Positions 19,605-30,231 of a stretch of DNA of 64,000 nt are shown piece by piece (the first letter of the stretch is position 1; each line of letters opens with the position of its first letter). The stretch comes from Mesostigma viride. Taxonomy: Eukaryota; Streptophyta; Mesostigmatophyceae; Mesostigmatales; Mesostigmataceae. The DNA lies in assembly GCA_009746045.1 (NCBI GenBank), contig RPFO01000080.1, positions 1,098,920 to 1,162,919 on the forward strand. Direction: 5' to 3'. The notes under the pieces were generated by a model that had not been told where the DNA came from, ran no database searches, and was given only the letters and a program-made list of their open reading frames with translations. The position numbers and the translations under genes are program-made.

Positions 19605-21415
19605 CCCTCCAAGACACAAAAAGCAGTGTCCTGTCCAAGGATAGGAATGAATACCTCACCCAGTACCTTCACGTGTACCCCGCCACTGAAGTCAGACACA
19701 AACTGATAGCTGGGTTCAGACATGCTGTACCCTGCTGCAGCCCTGGTCCCAATAATGGAGACCTGAGAATTAGTGTCTACCTCTAAGGCAGTGTCCAGCC
19801 CCAGATTGCCATGCCACCTGAGCTTGGCTACCTTGGGCTGCTTCTTGGCCCTTTGTAGAGCCCCAATCAATCCAGCCAAACTTGTCCCCCTGGGCTTGGT
19901 TAGTGCCTTGGGCTTGACAGTTGACTCCCCAGCTGTTGACCTTGCAGCCTGTTCAACAAGTACCTCTGCAACCTGGCCAGGGCTGACAGATTCCCCTGCA
20001 ACAGATGTGGTCGTTGCGTCAGTGATGTCACCTGGGACCTGAAAATCCTGCAGATCCTGTGAGCCTTGTGCCTGACTGCCCTCATTCATCAGGTTAGGCT
20101 TGACATATGACCAACTCAGCCGGTGTACATGCTTTGGTTCGTCCTCCATGCTGACCAAGCATGCGTGGCTAGCTTCATCAACCTGGGTAACCACCCCAGG
20201 ACTCCAGCTACCACGTTTGCCATAAAGGCTAGGTTCCTTCCAAGCTAGGACCTTCTGACCCACTTGTGGCTCCAGCATCTTCCAACCCCGGTCCTTCTCC
20301 CTCAGCTTGGCAAAGGTGACATGTGCAGCATGTTTCCAGCCCTCCAGCACATGTGGTGGGCACAGGCCATGATATAGACCCATTGGGCTGACAGCAACTC
20401 CATCATAGTAGAAGTTAACCCTGCTGTTCAGCTGCTGCTCCACGTTCCTCAGCCATGCACTCCTGACAAGTGCAGGTGCAGACAAGGGTACCCAGTCTTC
20501 AGAGATGATCAATTTCTTGACCTCCTGGATTGCCCTCTCGATAGCACCCTGCTGCCCATGAGCCTCCCTAGGTGTAACCAGCAACTCAGGAAGGGTAGGA
20601 TCACCCTTGAGATGCTGAAACTGCATGTCCACCTGGATCCTTGTGGTAGGAAACTTGGCTCTTACATTCTGCAGGGCAGCCAGCAAGTACCTGTTCTTCA
20701 TAGAAGGTAAATGCTCCAGCACCTTGTATTTCGTGTACCTGTCCACGCACACCAACAGTTGCATGCCCCTGATGTGTTGGATATCACACTGCAGATCACC
20801 AATGCTCTGAGGTAGAGCTTTGGCATGTGATTTCCTGGGCTTGTTGGAGGACAACTGGCACTTACACCGTGAGGCAGCTTGCTGACACGCCTTAAGAAGG
20901 GGTGCCCTGCCCATACGGAAGGCAAAGTTGTTTGACAGAGAAGTGGCATGCCCAAACATGTTGTGGATTCGGGCACCCAACTCCTGGTACACAGAGGAAG
21001 CAGTCCCTGGCACAGTCAGGACTGTGCTGTCAGGTTGTCCAGCATCACCATGCTGACTTCCATCCTGTTCTGACTCAGAGCCTGAGTCACCCTGCTCATG
21101 CCCAACACCTGGACCGCCAGCAGGGACCACATGCATACCACCAGAGGCCTTCACACCCCTCTGTGGTTGTACATTGGTTTCTCTCAAAATGAGAGGTCCA
21201 CCCTCGTGCCCAGCACGAGGATGCATAGGGTCAGACATACTTACAGCTGCATCAGCTGTCAAGGACGTCTTCATAGGAACCTGTACCTCTCCAGGTGACC
21301 TGGGGCCACACTGAACCTGGAGATCACCCTCTTGTTGCCCAGATATAAAATCTGCATTGGAGCACCTGGCCTCCCCCTTGGGTGAATTAAGGTGTGTAGG
21401 GGTTGCCTCAGACAG
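19605..21415 (-). CDS. Outer copia pol, upstream part: integrase then protease-like domain
   Basis: Open from just after the gag UGA (21416-21418) to the inner element's target site. Integrase: an HHCC-like zinc region (IHNMFGHATS...ACQQAASRCKCQ), then catalytic candidates D in LQCDIQHI, D in IQVDMQFQ and E in QQGAIERAIQEVKK (only about 29 residues between the last two). A C-terminal SH3-like region follows (VGQKVLAWKE...GSWSPGVVTQV). After a linker comes LEVDTNSQVSIIG and, beyond the insertion, PALLGQNFL. That is the D-T-x-S and hydrophobic-Gly pair of a retropepsin-like fold. Protease after integrase is not the usual copia order (PR-IN-RT). Confidence 0.85.
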
Positions 21416-22531
21416 TCACTGCTCCTTGTTGTCTTCTTGCTGACTGCCCTTTGAAGGCTGGCCTGCCTGGGACTTGTTGTTGTTCTTCTTGTTGTTGTTG
21501 TTATTCTTGTTGCTGCCCTGGCCCTGGGACTTCTTGAAGCTGGGACACTCCTTCTTGATGTGCCCCCACCCCTTGCACAGGTAGCATTGTATCTTGGACT
21601 TGCCCTGGCCACTGCCCCCATTGTCAGACGCGTTGCCCTGCTTGGGCTGACCACCCACCCGCCTGAACACCGACTTGGAGTGTGACCTCCTGTCAGAATC
21701 AGGTGAATGATCTCCCTTGCGCTTGTGATGGTTGCCCCTACGCCCTCCTTGGCTTCGGTCAGCCTCAGACGTCTTGGAGCCACCCTGGGTACGCCCGCCT
21801 GCCTGGGTAGCCTTCACTGCTGGCACTCCACCCTCAAACAGCTCCTCTGCCTCGAGAGCTTGTTTAATGATGACCTTGTAGGCCTTCAGGGTAGAGTGTG
21901 GGGCACACATGACTTTTAAGGAGCCACGTGTCGCCTTATCCAGCCCAGAAACCTTGAGCCAGTTGGTTAGGGCTATGTTATCAGCGACATTAAAGCCGTG
22001 AGCCCTGCCCTCCTCAACCATCTTACAATAGTTGAGAAAGTTCTGGATCAGGTCCCCCTTGACCTCCCACCCTTGATACTTGTCCTGCCAATGGATGCCG
22101 ACCTTCTTGCGTTGGTCCTCCAGCAGCTCCTTCAGCTCAGCCACGTACAGTGCCCAGGCCTTATTGGCCTTTTTGCACTCCCTGGTTAGGTCCTTAATCT
22201 GGTCAGTACACTTGCCAAAAGTGCTACTGCCTATCCAGATTTGATAGTAATTTGTACCACCGTACAAGCTAGGGAACCCTTCCAATCCCTCCACAAACTC
22301 TTCAGCCTGCTTAGGCTTGGAGTCTGAGGTTACAGGCTGCAACTGATTGACAATTAAAAGACCCTGTGTGGTAAGATCAAAGCCATGAATAGCTTGTGCA
22401 TTATTATTATTGTGAGGAAGGTTGGTAATCTCTCCGGTAAGCCCCACGTCATCTACGTGAGCGGTTCCACTACCAGCACCCCCATTATTATTCCCACTGG
22501 CTGGACCCTTGCTACGGCGTCCCTCAGCCAT
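21416..22531 (-). CDS. Gag of the outer copia element
   Basis: 371 codons from the ATG at 22531. The mid-region (YYQIWIGSSTFGKCTDQIKDLTREC..., GDLIQNFLNYCKMVEEGRAHGF) has the predicted-helical look of a copia gag (UBN2-like). It then has a basic Gly/Ser-rich linker, one zinc knuckle CYLCKGWGHIKKEC and an Asn/Lys-rich tail. It ends in UGA (CAG-TGA-CTG), and the same frame continues open as pol for more than 600 codons. Gag-Pol could therefore be made by stop readthrough rather than frameshifting. Confidence 0.88.
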   Translation of the reverse strand: MAEGRRSKGPASGNNNGGAGSGTAHVDDVGLTGEITNLPHNNNNAQAIHGFDLTTQGLLIVNQLQPVTSDSKPKQAEEFVEGLEGFPSLYGGTNYYQIWIGSSTFGKCTDQIKDLTRECKKANKAWALYVAELKELLEDQRKKVGIHWQDKYQGWEVKGDLIQNFLNYCKMVEEGRAHGFNVADNIALTNWLKVSGLDKATRGSLKVMCAPHSTLKAYKVIIKQALEAEELFEGGVPAVKATQAGGRTQGGSKTSEADRSQGGRRGNHHKRKGDHSPDSDRRSHSKSVFRRVGGQPKQGNASDNGGSGQGKSKIQCYLCKGWGHIKKECPSFKKSQGQGSNKNNNNNKKNNNKSQAGQPSKGSQQEDNKEQ

Positions 22532-22701
22532 CCTGCACTACCAGCTATTCAAAGAACACCTTAACAAAGCAGCAGAAAATATGTACAAAATTTTTGTGTC
22601 GCCACTGCCGCCTGCGCCGGTGTCGCTGCCGCCCCGCGAATTGCCGCTGAAAATTCGACAAAAAAAATGTCGACGAGTACTGCAGAAGAAAATTAGGCCG
22701 A

Positions 22702-23412
22702 CTAGTAGTCAAGGCCCCTGAAGTCGCAGTACGTGTATACGAACTCACGATCCTCCATATCCAGCTCCGGACCTGCACCGGTATGAATTAAAACCGGCGT
22801 GCTCCCCGCCGCGTAAGTTGCGACGCGCCGACGCGCGACGAGGCGCAGAGGATGTGTAAAGATCGTCAATAATTCCCACCCCGCGGGAATCCACTCTCGC
22901 ACAGAGGCGAGAAATGCCACCAGGTTAATTAAAACCTGGCGCTCACGACTGCGTACGCCGCGAGTGAGCAGCGATAACAGCGCGAGATCCTGAAACAAAT
23001 TTGTCGACACCGCCGGCGCGCCCCCCGTGCGTAGCGATGCCCAGTTTTGCAGGTTTCTCTGGTAACCGGTGAGTGAAGAGAGGACGTTGTCCAACTCCTC
23101 AATGGCAGTCGTGACTTCGGTCACCGACCGCAAACCTCCCCGCACCTGGACCGTAAATGTCGATAAAATGTTTCGAATCTGGTCCAACAGGTTGCGGATT
23201 GCCGGCACCAGTGCTGGCAAATCGGGGTCCTCGGGGTTATCCCCGAGCAATGCGTGAGCTGCACGCTGCTGACGATGAAGCTCGTCGAGCGAGACCGTTA
23301 CTTCGTCGAGCAATTGCTGCCACGACGGCACCGTCGGTCTTGACGAAGAACCAGCCGGCGGAGCGGCTATTTCCTCATCGTCCGGAATCCGAAATTCTTC
23401 CGAATTTGGCAT
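22702..23412 (-). CDS. ORF0: extra leading protein of the outer copia element
   Basis: 236 codons from the ATG at 23412, about 34 nt after the 5' LTR. It is therefore the first gene on the genomic RNA, ahead of gag. I do not recognise the family. It is mostly helical: an acidic N-terminus, then amphipathic stretches (LLDEVTVSLDELHRQQRAAHALL; VTTAIEELDNVLSSLTGYQRNLQNW), an Arg-rich turn and an acidic aromatic C-terminus (DMEDREFVYTYCDFRG). It has no zinc knuckle, protease or membrane segment. About 170 nt separate it from gag. Being intact in a young element argues for a function, perhaps a capsid or accessory role (inference). Confidence 0.7.
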   Translation of the reverse strand: MPNSEEFRIPDDEEIAAPPAGSSSRPTVPSWQQLLDEVTVSLDELHRQQRAAHALLGDNPEDPDLPALVPAIRNLLDQIRNILSTFTVQVRGGLRSVTEVTTAIEELDNVLSSLTGYQRNLQNWASLRTGGAPAVSTNLFQDLALLSLLTRGVRSRERQVLINLVAFLASVREWIPAGWELLTIFTHPLRLVARRRVATYAAGSTPVLIHTGAGPELDMEDREFVYTYCDFRGLDY

Positions 23413-23446
23413 CTTTTTGACAGAGCGTGTAATACGAGTTGTGAGG

Positions 23447-24055
23447 GTAAGAATGCCACGAATTCCGCCATGGTTCTTGCAGGAAGTTGCCTTTATTAAT
23501 AATCAGGAAACACAGACGTAAGTCACGTCACTTCCAAGACTGCACGCAGCACAGACGACAGGGTCGCAGTGCCAAGAGAACGTGCACGCAAGAACTAGCG
23601 TCCCGGTGTGACCAAGTCACTCATATAGCTTACTAGGGACGCGTCCAAGTATTCAGCTGCACTGTCACAGCTGAACTGTCAATCAATTGATTACACAGAC
23701 TCTGGCACGCCTTTGGCGCGCAGATCTATCAATTGTCCATACGGCTAGTCCTGTGGACCTATCCGTACACTAGTCAGCATCAATTGTCTCATAGGTCCTG
23801 GCGCGCTACAGTGCGCCTACCTATCAATTGACCATCAAGTCCTGTACAAGTCCTGTCAACGTCCTGCGGACTATCAAAGTGACACTTGTACATCCTGTGT
23901 CCGTACGCGCCCACAGTGGCGCGCCGGGTACTGTCGGCACAGCCTAGGAAACGTCATAACTTTTACGTTCCTTAACCAAATGAGGCGTTCAAGGTGCCGT
24001 TGGAAAGAGCGTAACAATCTCTATCCATCTAACGTAAATCCTTTACGTTAACTCC
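23447..24055 (-). repeat. 5' LTR of the outer copia element
   Basis: 609 bp, apparently identical to 11664-12272. The sequence just inside it (CTCACAACTCGTATTACACG on the minus strand) does not begin with the usual TGG, so the primer tRNA is unclear. Confidence 0.92.
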
Positions 24056-24339
24056 TGCCCCTCTCTCAAATTATCTTTTTAGATGATCTTACCAGGCATT
24101 TGCCTTACCATAGCGTGGCTATACAAGGTTTTAGGTGCTGAGTGGGTTAAAACACTTTCATAGATGTTAGTTATTCTCTTGCTATGTTCATACTGCATGA
24201 TTGTGTGGTCATGGGCTGCGTCAAGGGTACTGTCAAGCTTATACGGGTGAGTGAAAAATCTTGATGATAACCACTGTCATCATGTGCCAGCAGGTATCTT
24301 GGCCATGTCATGGCAAGGTAATACAGTTTTATCCATGTC
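24056..24339 (+). repeat. Tandem ~660-bp unit, copy 2 (last part)
   Basis: Uninterrupted equivalent of 10170-10277 plus 11115-11292, with a few substitutions. It shows the empty target site of the LINE at 10278-11101. Confidence 0.88.
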
Positions 24340-25003
24340 CATTCTTGTAAAGAACAATTAAATGTGACTAACCTACCCATTATATCGGTGGTTATTACTT
24401 ATAATACATCCCTTTGTAGCTACGTATCCATACGCATTCCCTATATGTATGCATAGGCTTTCACACATACTAAGGTACAATATAACTGCAATATGATGAT
24501 GCAAGTATGTTTTCCTATTATGCCTTAAGGGAAATGGGCTGATTGACATGGTTTGTGGCCACGCTGCTGTGTAGTATGACCGCACTTACATGCTTGCAAA
24601 TTGCTAGCATGGCTCAGTCCTATGTATAGGACTGGCAGTATTTGGCGTGTTTCAGGCAGTGCCAGTGGCCAAATTGAGTCCAGTTTTTTGCCACAGGTCA
24701 AGAACTGATTCAGGTCAAGAACTGATCTTGATTACATGCCTGTACTTTTTTAACATGCATATGGAATTTATTCAATTTTTGCCACTCATGCTTCCACACA
24801 AAAATGCAAATTCGCCGACGGTGGCATACATCCATGTAATTTTTAGGAGTTTGGGTCAAGTTTTCACTGATGTAGTATTTTTGCCAGCAAGAGGACATCA
24901 AATACTCCATAGACCCACATCTAAGCATCTTGGATGGACCCCCCACCTAGTCACTACACACGGTTGAAAAAGGTCAACTCAGTCCTATAATCAGGACTGA
25001 GTT
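24340..25003. other. No gene seen
   Basis: AT-rich sequence with short ORFs only, plus a local AAGAACTGATT duplication near 24700. A hairpin related to 9419-9462 lies at its right end. Confidence 0.55.
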
Positions 25004-25020
25004 GGGACAGACGACGAGAT
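25004..25020 (-). repeat. Right copy of the 17-bp inverted repeat
   Basis: GGGACAGACGACGAGAT, the reverse complement of 9397-9413. No target duplication is visible outside the pair. Confidence 0.75.
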
Positions 25021-25631
25021 CAGGAACTGCTGAGCTTCTTCAAAGGTCATAAATTTCTTACACCTAATAACGTTGTATACACGGTTTTGCACTATCTTCC
25101 TAGCATCGGACCAAGAAAGGAAAATGGAGGACCATTGAGGTGTGATTACTAAGTAATATTTAGCTAGAAGAATGATCGCTAGAAGAATGGGAAGGAGCAG
25201 TAAAAGAACGCCGTTGATTCATGAGAACTCACCTGGTAGGTCTCGTGACGTCAAGCTAGGAGGATGAGGAGAAGGCAGCTGATCTAGGGTGTCTGAAACC
25301 GAACCAGATTGACGACGCGCGCAGGTACGAGGATTCCAGCGCCAGGTGGTCGTAAGTATCCGGTTTCAAGAATTCTGCGTCAGGCGAAGGGTCGTCTAAA
25401 TACAAAACAGGCAAGATGCAGAAAAGGTGTCATCTACGAGACGCTAGTTGTCTCTCTACCGTAGAACCAAAAAGTCGAACCTAACTATCAAAGAGACAAC
25501 CTAACTATGTCCAAAAACAGCAACGTAATGAAAACATTAATGCTGGAAGAGGGAAAGGAGCTATCTATGAAGGGTTTTCCGCTGCGAGCAGGTCTCACTC
25601 CTAGCCTAGGTGTGTCCCGAATCGGGCAGCA

Positions 25632-25930
25632 CTACCCAGCTAGCTTGCAGGCGACCCGCTCATTACCTGGCAAGGCTGTGCTGGCTTCATATTCCTGGCC
25701 GCGGAAGGGTAGGGTTGTAAATGGCGTCTGCTGCAGGGGATCTCCGTCACGTTCTCTACCTAAAATTCCTCCGAGTCCATTGTTACGACTCAGCCCTCTA
25801 CCTCCGCCTCTACCTCTACTCGGTCTAATACTACCTAAATTAGTGAGGCCACCTCTAGTTAATCCCTGTGCGAAAGACGAACGTGACGAGCTGGATCTCA
25901 ATGCATTTATACGTAAGTACGACTATAATA
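25632..25930 (-). pseudogene. RGG-rich peptide gene, broken copy A
   Basis: Minus-strand frame from the region of 25901 reads SSRSSFAQGLTRGGLTNLGSIRPSRGRGGGRGLSRN, a Gly/Arg-rich motif peptide. Compared with copy B at 28040, two extra bases just after the ATG-GCG-TAT-TAT start shift the frame, so the original start near 25936 no longer reads through. The protein is conserved while the DNA has diverged, suggesting both descend from a gene once under selection. Family not recognised. Confidence 0.45.
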
Positions 25931-26340
25931 CGCCATAAGCCATTTAGCCGAACCCCGTTTTTCCAGGAATAGAGGAAGGAAACACTACTACACTGCCATG
26001 ACCCTAGCTATATGTGTCAATGCATTAACACACGCCGAGTGCCAACACGAGGGGTAGAACGTGCATAAATGATCACCAACGGTCCAGCATGCTCGGGCCG
26101 ACATGGCCCTCGCCTACAGATGCACAGATGCACGCTGGTCCACTACATTCTACCCAAAGGATAAGGACCACTACTAAAGTACGCGGCGCGACGCCAAGTG
26201 CACCCAATGCACCACAATACCGGGACAACAGTGTCCACCGGTACAAACTACACGTAAACCTAGGAACGACTGAGGCAAAGGACCTAATTTACGTCCGTAA
26301 CGGTGACAGATTGTTACGCGACGTAACAGTAGGGACAAGT
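25770..26340 (-). repeat. Diverged duplicate region A (partner 27885-28450)
   Basis: Roughly 570 bp matching 27885-28450 in the same orientation, with substitutions and small indels. It covers the RGG peptide start and its upstream sequence (e.g. ACACGCCGAGTGCCAACACG in both). Both copies end near a GGCTTCGCCC hairpin and GTGGCCGGTCCCCGGCC. Confidence 0.8.
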
Positions 26341-26892
26341 TTTGCGGGCTTCGCCCGCGACATTAGAGCGTACTTTTTGTGGCCGGTCCCCGGCCAGGGA
26401 GCCCCGGCTAGGGATTGCGTGACACCACGTACCGCCGCCGAGGGCCAGGTGGCGCTACAGTACTGTAGCCTCGCCAAGGATCTAGTAGTATATCAAGGAG
26501 AAAAATAGTCTAGTGTATGGCTAGTATAAGGCATGATATGACTGTATTCCCTTGCTTGAAACCTTGCGCGAAACCTAACTAAGCTAACTCGATAAGCTAA
26601 TCGAGAAAATCCTAACTACTCTTCTCAGCAAAGCGCCCCTTCCCGTCCGGGGGGGGAAGGGGCTTGCCCACGCTGTCGTGTGGGCCTGGACAATGGTCTG
26701 CCGGCACCTCTTCTTGTTCTGCATTGCAGTCAGCAAGCAAGAGAGAGGGAGGAAATACCGTGTTCAAACTGGGCTGGGACCACTAGGTCGGCCAGCAACA
26801 GCTGTGTATAGTTCAGCATGGCAGGTTCACCAATCTTTGTGGGAATGTCCTTTGGGGCCAGGCCAGTTGGACAGGATATGCCGCCCTGGTTG

Positions 26893-26983
26893 GGGCATGA
26901 TGCAGATGATATTTGTCTGTTTGTTTATTAAGCTTTCGTGTAATTATTTTTCTAATGAGATCAGCATAGTACTCTGTGGGGTT
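26893..26983 (+). mobile_element. LINE 3'-end fragment
   Basis: The segment from GGTTGGGGCATGATGCAGA through TGTAATTATTTTTCTAATGAGAT matches, in reverse complement, the 3' region of the minus-strand LINE relic at about 60220-60305. It is a diverged 3' fragment of the same family; upstream sequence back to about 26660 may belong to it. Confidence 0.65.
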
Positions 26984-27739
26984 GTGGGTGAACCCTGGGT
27001 ATCAAGGAGACAACCAGCGCAGGCCAGAAATCGGGAGAATCCGGACCATGGTAGCTCGAGCCTGCCGTTATCTTGTCCTGGGTATGCCCCTAAAAACCAG
27101 TCAGGCTCCCGGAGAAGTCTTCATATTCTCCTGGCTGGGCTATCGGGGGTTAGCATGCAACCTGCCCCTGGGCACACCCGTCATCATGGCCGTCGAGCAG
27201 TACAGCCGTCTTGGATCCGGACTGCATGTCAGAGTCTAGATGACGCGGGGTTAATGCTATCTGCGACTTCAGACCTGGGCGAGTCATGAGTCCGGCGCAC
27301 CACTTGCCTTCGTGGGTGAAGTATCGGCGTTGAAACTTTGAAAAAAACTACGTCTCCCAATGTGATTAGTGTAGAAAAGTACCTCACCTGCGGGGACTCC
27401 GTGGCATGCCTTCTGTGCATCTTCACGTACGCACTTTTGTGTGTATCCACCGCTCCTATGCTACGAGCACGACTGAGGTAGCATGGCTGACGGCGGAGGC
27501 TGCTCATAACTTTCACGTAATTTGGGCACCAGATCCGGCCGTGGATATCACAATTAATCGCTTCGTCTTTCTAAGACGCACACGCTGACGGATATATTTT
27601 CCCGAAGCTAAGTAATACGCAATATCATGTAGCCAGTTATAACCAAGAAGACTGTCGAGCCGCGGGGTGGCCCCCTCAAGGTGATGCTAGTCCTCGGAGA
27701 ACTTCTGGCGTTCCCACTGGGTTAGACCACTACACCCCC

Positions 27740-27836
27740 AGTCTCACGTTTAAGATTCTCAGGTTTAAGATCACGAGACCCTGGATTTTGAAATTTCAGG
27801 TTTAAGATCGCAGGGCTGGTTTTGGGCAAAACGATC
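27740..27836. repeat. GTTTAAGATC-motif repeat, diverged copy
   Basis: Contains several CAGGTTTAAGATC-type motifs and resembles 28597-28690. The two copies flank the duplicate region at 27885-28450. Confidence 0.55.
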
Positions 27837-27884
27837 TTAAAGTTGGTACAAAAAGCTGCCAAGTTCCGGCCAGTGCCCAGTGTA

Positions 27885-28040
27885 CATGTTACGTCCTAAA
27901 CTTCTACCACCACCTCTACCTCTACCTGGCCTAACCCAACCTAAATTAGTCAGGCCTCCTCTACTCAAACCCCTAGCGAAAGACGAACGAGACGGAGCTG
28001 ATCTCAATGCATTCACGTATGTATTACTGTAATACGCCAT
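27885..28040 (-). CDS. RGG-rich peptide gene, copy B (3'-truncated)
   Basis: From the ATG at 28040 the minus strand encodes MAYYSNTYVNALRSAPSR and then FARGLSRGGLTNLG...GRGRGGGRSLGRN. Homology to copy A stops near 27885, after which the frame runs into unrelated sequence with repeated GTTTAAGATC motifs. RGG/GAR motifs commonly bind RNA, but nothing more specific can be said. Confidence 0.4.
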
Positions 28041-28596
28041 ACAACCATTTACCCGAACCCGTTTATTCCAGGAATAGAGGAAGGAAACACACTACACTGC
28101 CGTGACCCAAGCCTATATGTGTTAATTCATTTAACACACGCCGAGTGCCAACACGAGGGGTAGAACGTGCATAAAAAATGGTCACCAACGGTCCAACATG
28201 CTCGGGCCGACCTGGCCCTCGCCTACAATTGCACAGATGCACGCTGGTCCACTACATTCTACCCGAAGGATAAGGACCACTAATAAAGTACTCGGCGCGA
28301 CGCCCAAAAGCATCCAATGCACCACCGTACTGCTACGTGGACGACAGTGTCCTAGTACGAACTACACGTAAACCTAGGAACGACCAAGGCAAGGGACCTA
28401 ATTTACGTCCGTAACTACAACGAATTGTTACGCGACGTAACAGTACAGACCACGAGCAACGGTACTGATAGATTTTTATTATTTTTTGGCGGTGTTGCTA
28501 TTAATTTCAAAAACTTCCACTCATGCAGGACTCATGCTTGACTCATGCATCAATTGGCGGGCTCCGGCGGGGCGCGCCGCGCCGCGCCCCCTCAGG

Positions 28597-28850
28597 TTGA
28601 AGATCTTCTCAGGTGTAAGATCGTCAACCCTGGATTTGATTTTAGGTTTAAGATCGCAGCCCTGGGTTGGCCAGACCCCCGTCTTAAACATGAGACAGGG
28701 GGTGTATAGGGTGCGTAACCCACCCCAACTGTGAGGTGGTGCTTGTTTAGACCGCCCCTCAACGGAGGTGAAATGTGCCATCATACTTAAGGCGTGGGGT
28801 TAGAAACTGTAGCGTGCTGGATTATGACAATCAAATGGGTAAGTCAATGA
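28597..28850 (+). repeat. ~250-bp dispersed repeat, uninterrupted copy
   Basis: Runs from AGGTTTAAGATCGCAGCCCT through GGTGTATAGGGTGCG and TTAGAAACTGTAGCGTGC to GGTAAGTCAATGAC. The same sequence is found split into three pieces at 38286-38339, 40053-40177 and 45695-45738. This copy therefore shows the empty sites of the elements inserted there. Confidence 0.9.
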
Positions 28851-30231
28851 CAAGAACGGGGGCTTCGCCCCCGGGCCCCCGGTAGTAACCAATATTGTGC
28901 CTCTCCGGCGTTTGTGGCCGGTCCCCGGCCGGACACGTCACCAACTCTACTACAACCGTCTATGGAACGTGTGCACATTTAGGGCTCACTGAACGCGAGC
29001 AAATATTCCAGTCCGGGCGACCAACTTGAGTGAAAATCTGTGCAAATCGTACGCTAGTTCCCGTCCAATGGAGAGATTCCTGAGACTTTTGCCCTTCCCA
29101 TTGCGCTACGGAGATGTGCGACTGAGGCCGTAAGCATTTGTCGGTAACCGTGGGGGTAACACATCGAACACGTCTTGCACAGTGAATAAACTTTGTTCAG
29201 TGTGCGATGTTCAGACGGAGGAGTCAACTTCCACTCCGGGCGAACTTTGGTGTAAATTGTCCTATCACCGATCACCCTAACACTCATCCACCCACCATGA
29301 CCAGCCACCCACCCACCCACCCTCTCCAACTGCCTGTGCTCCCAGCTACTCTGCCAGCCATTTACCGAGGCATCCACCTTTCAGCCAGCCGGCACCGGCC
29401 ATTCAGTTGAACCCACCCACGTCTGAGATCCCTTGAAGCATCTACAACCTAAGAAAGCCTCCCACCCAAGTCTGAGTTATATACATCGATTCTTGCGGAA
29501 TCGATACTACTAAGCGCTTTGTGTCGATTCCCTAGAATCGATGTTTATAACTAAAACTTTTGCTTGCGCCGGCAAGGCTAAGGCTAAGGCCGATACTAGT
29601 CGGGTCATCGAATTGGCTATTCGATTATCGAAGTTGCCTATTCGACCATCGAACTTTCCTATTTGATTATCGAATTTTCCTTATTCGATTGTCGAAATTT
29701 CCTATTCGACAGGGGGTCGGCAGAGGCCAGCGGCCAATCATACTCGGCGCCCAGCGAGCCACCGAACTAAGCGCTTAGTGTCGATTCCCTAGGAATCGAT
29801 GTTTATAACTGTCTGGCAACTTAACAACCAACCAACCAATCAAGCAGCTACACAACTACCTAACAACCTAACCACGGCTCAACAACCCGATCACCGACTG
29901 AACCACCTAAGCACCCAACACCCAAACCAGCCAGGCATGCGCCGCCCCGCCCATTTGCCCTCGCACGCCCGCAACATTGCACCCCCCGATACACGCCCCG
30001 CTCACCTAGCCAGCCACCTGCCCAACTCACGCATGAAGGCAATATTAGGGCTCCACGCAAGTAGCCTCACTACCTTGCATCACTTGCATCGCATGGGTAG
30101 TTTGCATGGGGCATCTTCCATCTGGTTGTCAGCAACTGAAAAGGCTCTTTCTTCACAGTAATGAATGACAACAACGTTGGAAACATTATCCTATCCCTCT
30201 TTAAATCAGAGGGGCCCACGCAAGACGCTAA
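28851..30231. other. No gene seen; short-motif repeats
   Basis: Contains a GGGGGCTTCGCCCCC hairpin (28859-28874) and a CACCCACC-rich stretch (29290-29320). A cluster of ATTCGATTATCGAA-like motifs (29610-29710) lies between two copies of a ~35-bp block TCGATTCCCTAGAATCGATG (29524-29555 and 29780-29812). Short ORFs have no recognisable homology. Confidence 0.55.

Larger units (their letters stand above)
11664..24055 (-). mobile_element. Outer Ty1/copia-type LTR retrotransposon (12.4 kb including a nested element)
   Basis: Identical-looking 609-bp LTRs lie at 11664-12272 and 23447-24055. Minus-strand order is ORF0 (23412-22702), gag with CCHC (22531-21416), in-frame UGA, integrase, protease-like domain, copia RT and RNase H (ending 13221), a ~0.95-kb untranslated region, then the 3' LTR. 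Without the inner element (15042-19604, including one CCCTC copy) it is about 7.8 kb. It sits in the second copy of the ~660-bp unit. The LTR ends are GG...CC rather than TG...CA, and I found no target duplication when comparing with the unbroken copy at 10165-10172. Confidence 0.9.

Noticed and set aside
9397-25020. 17-bp repeats as target duplication of the large block
   Set aside because: They are in inverted, not direct, orientation, so they can only be terminal repeats or dispersed motifs.
29290-30060. Possible extensin-like or Thr/Pro-rich protein
   Set aside because: Short ORFs over CACC/ACCAACC low-complexity DNA, no consistent frame.
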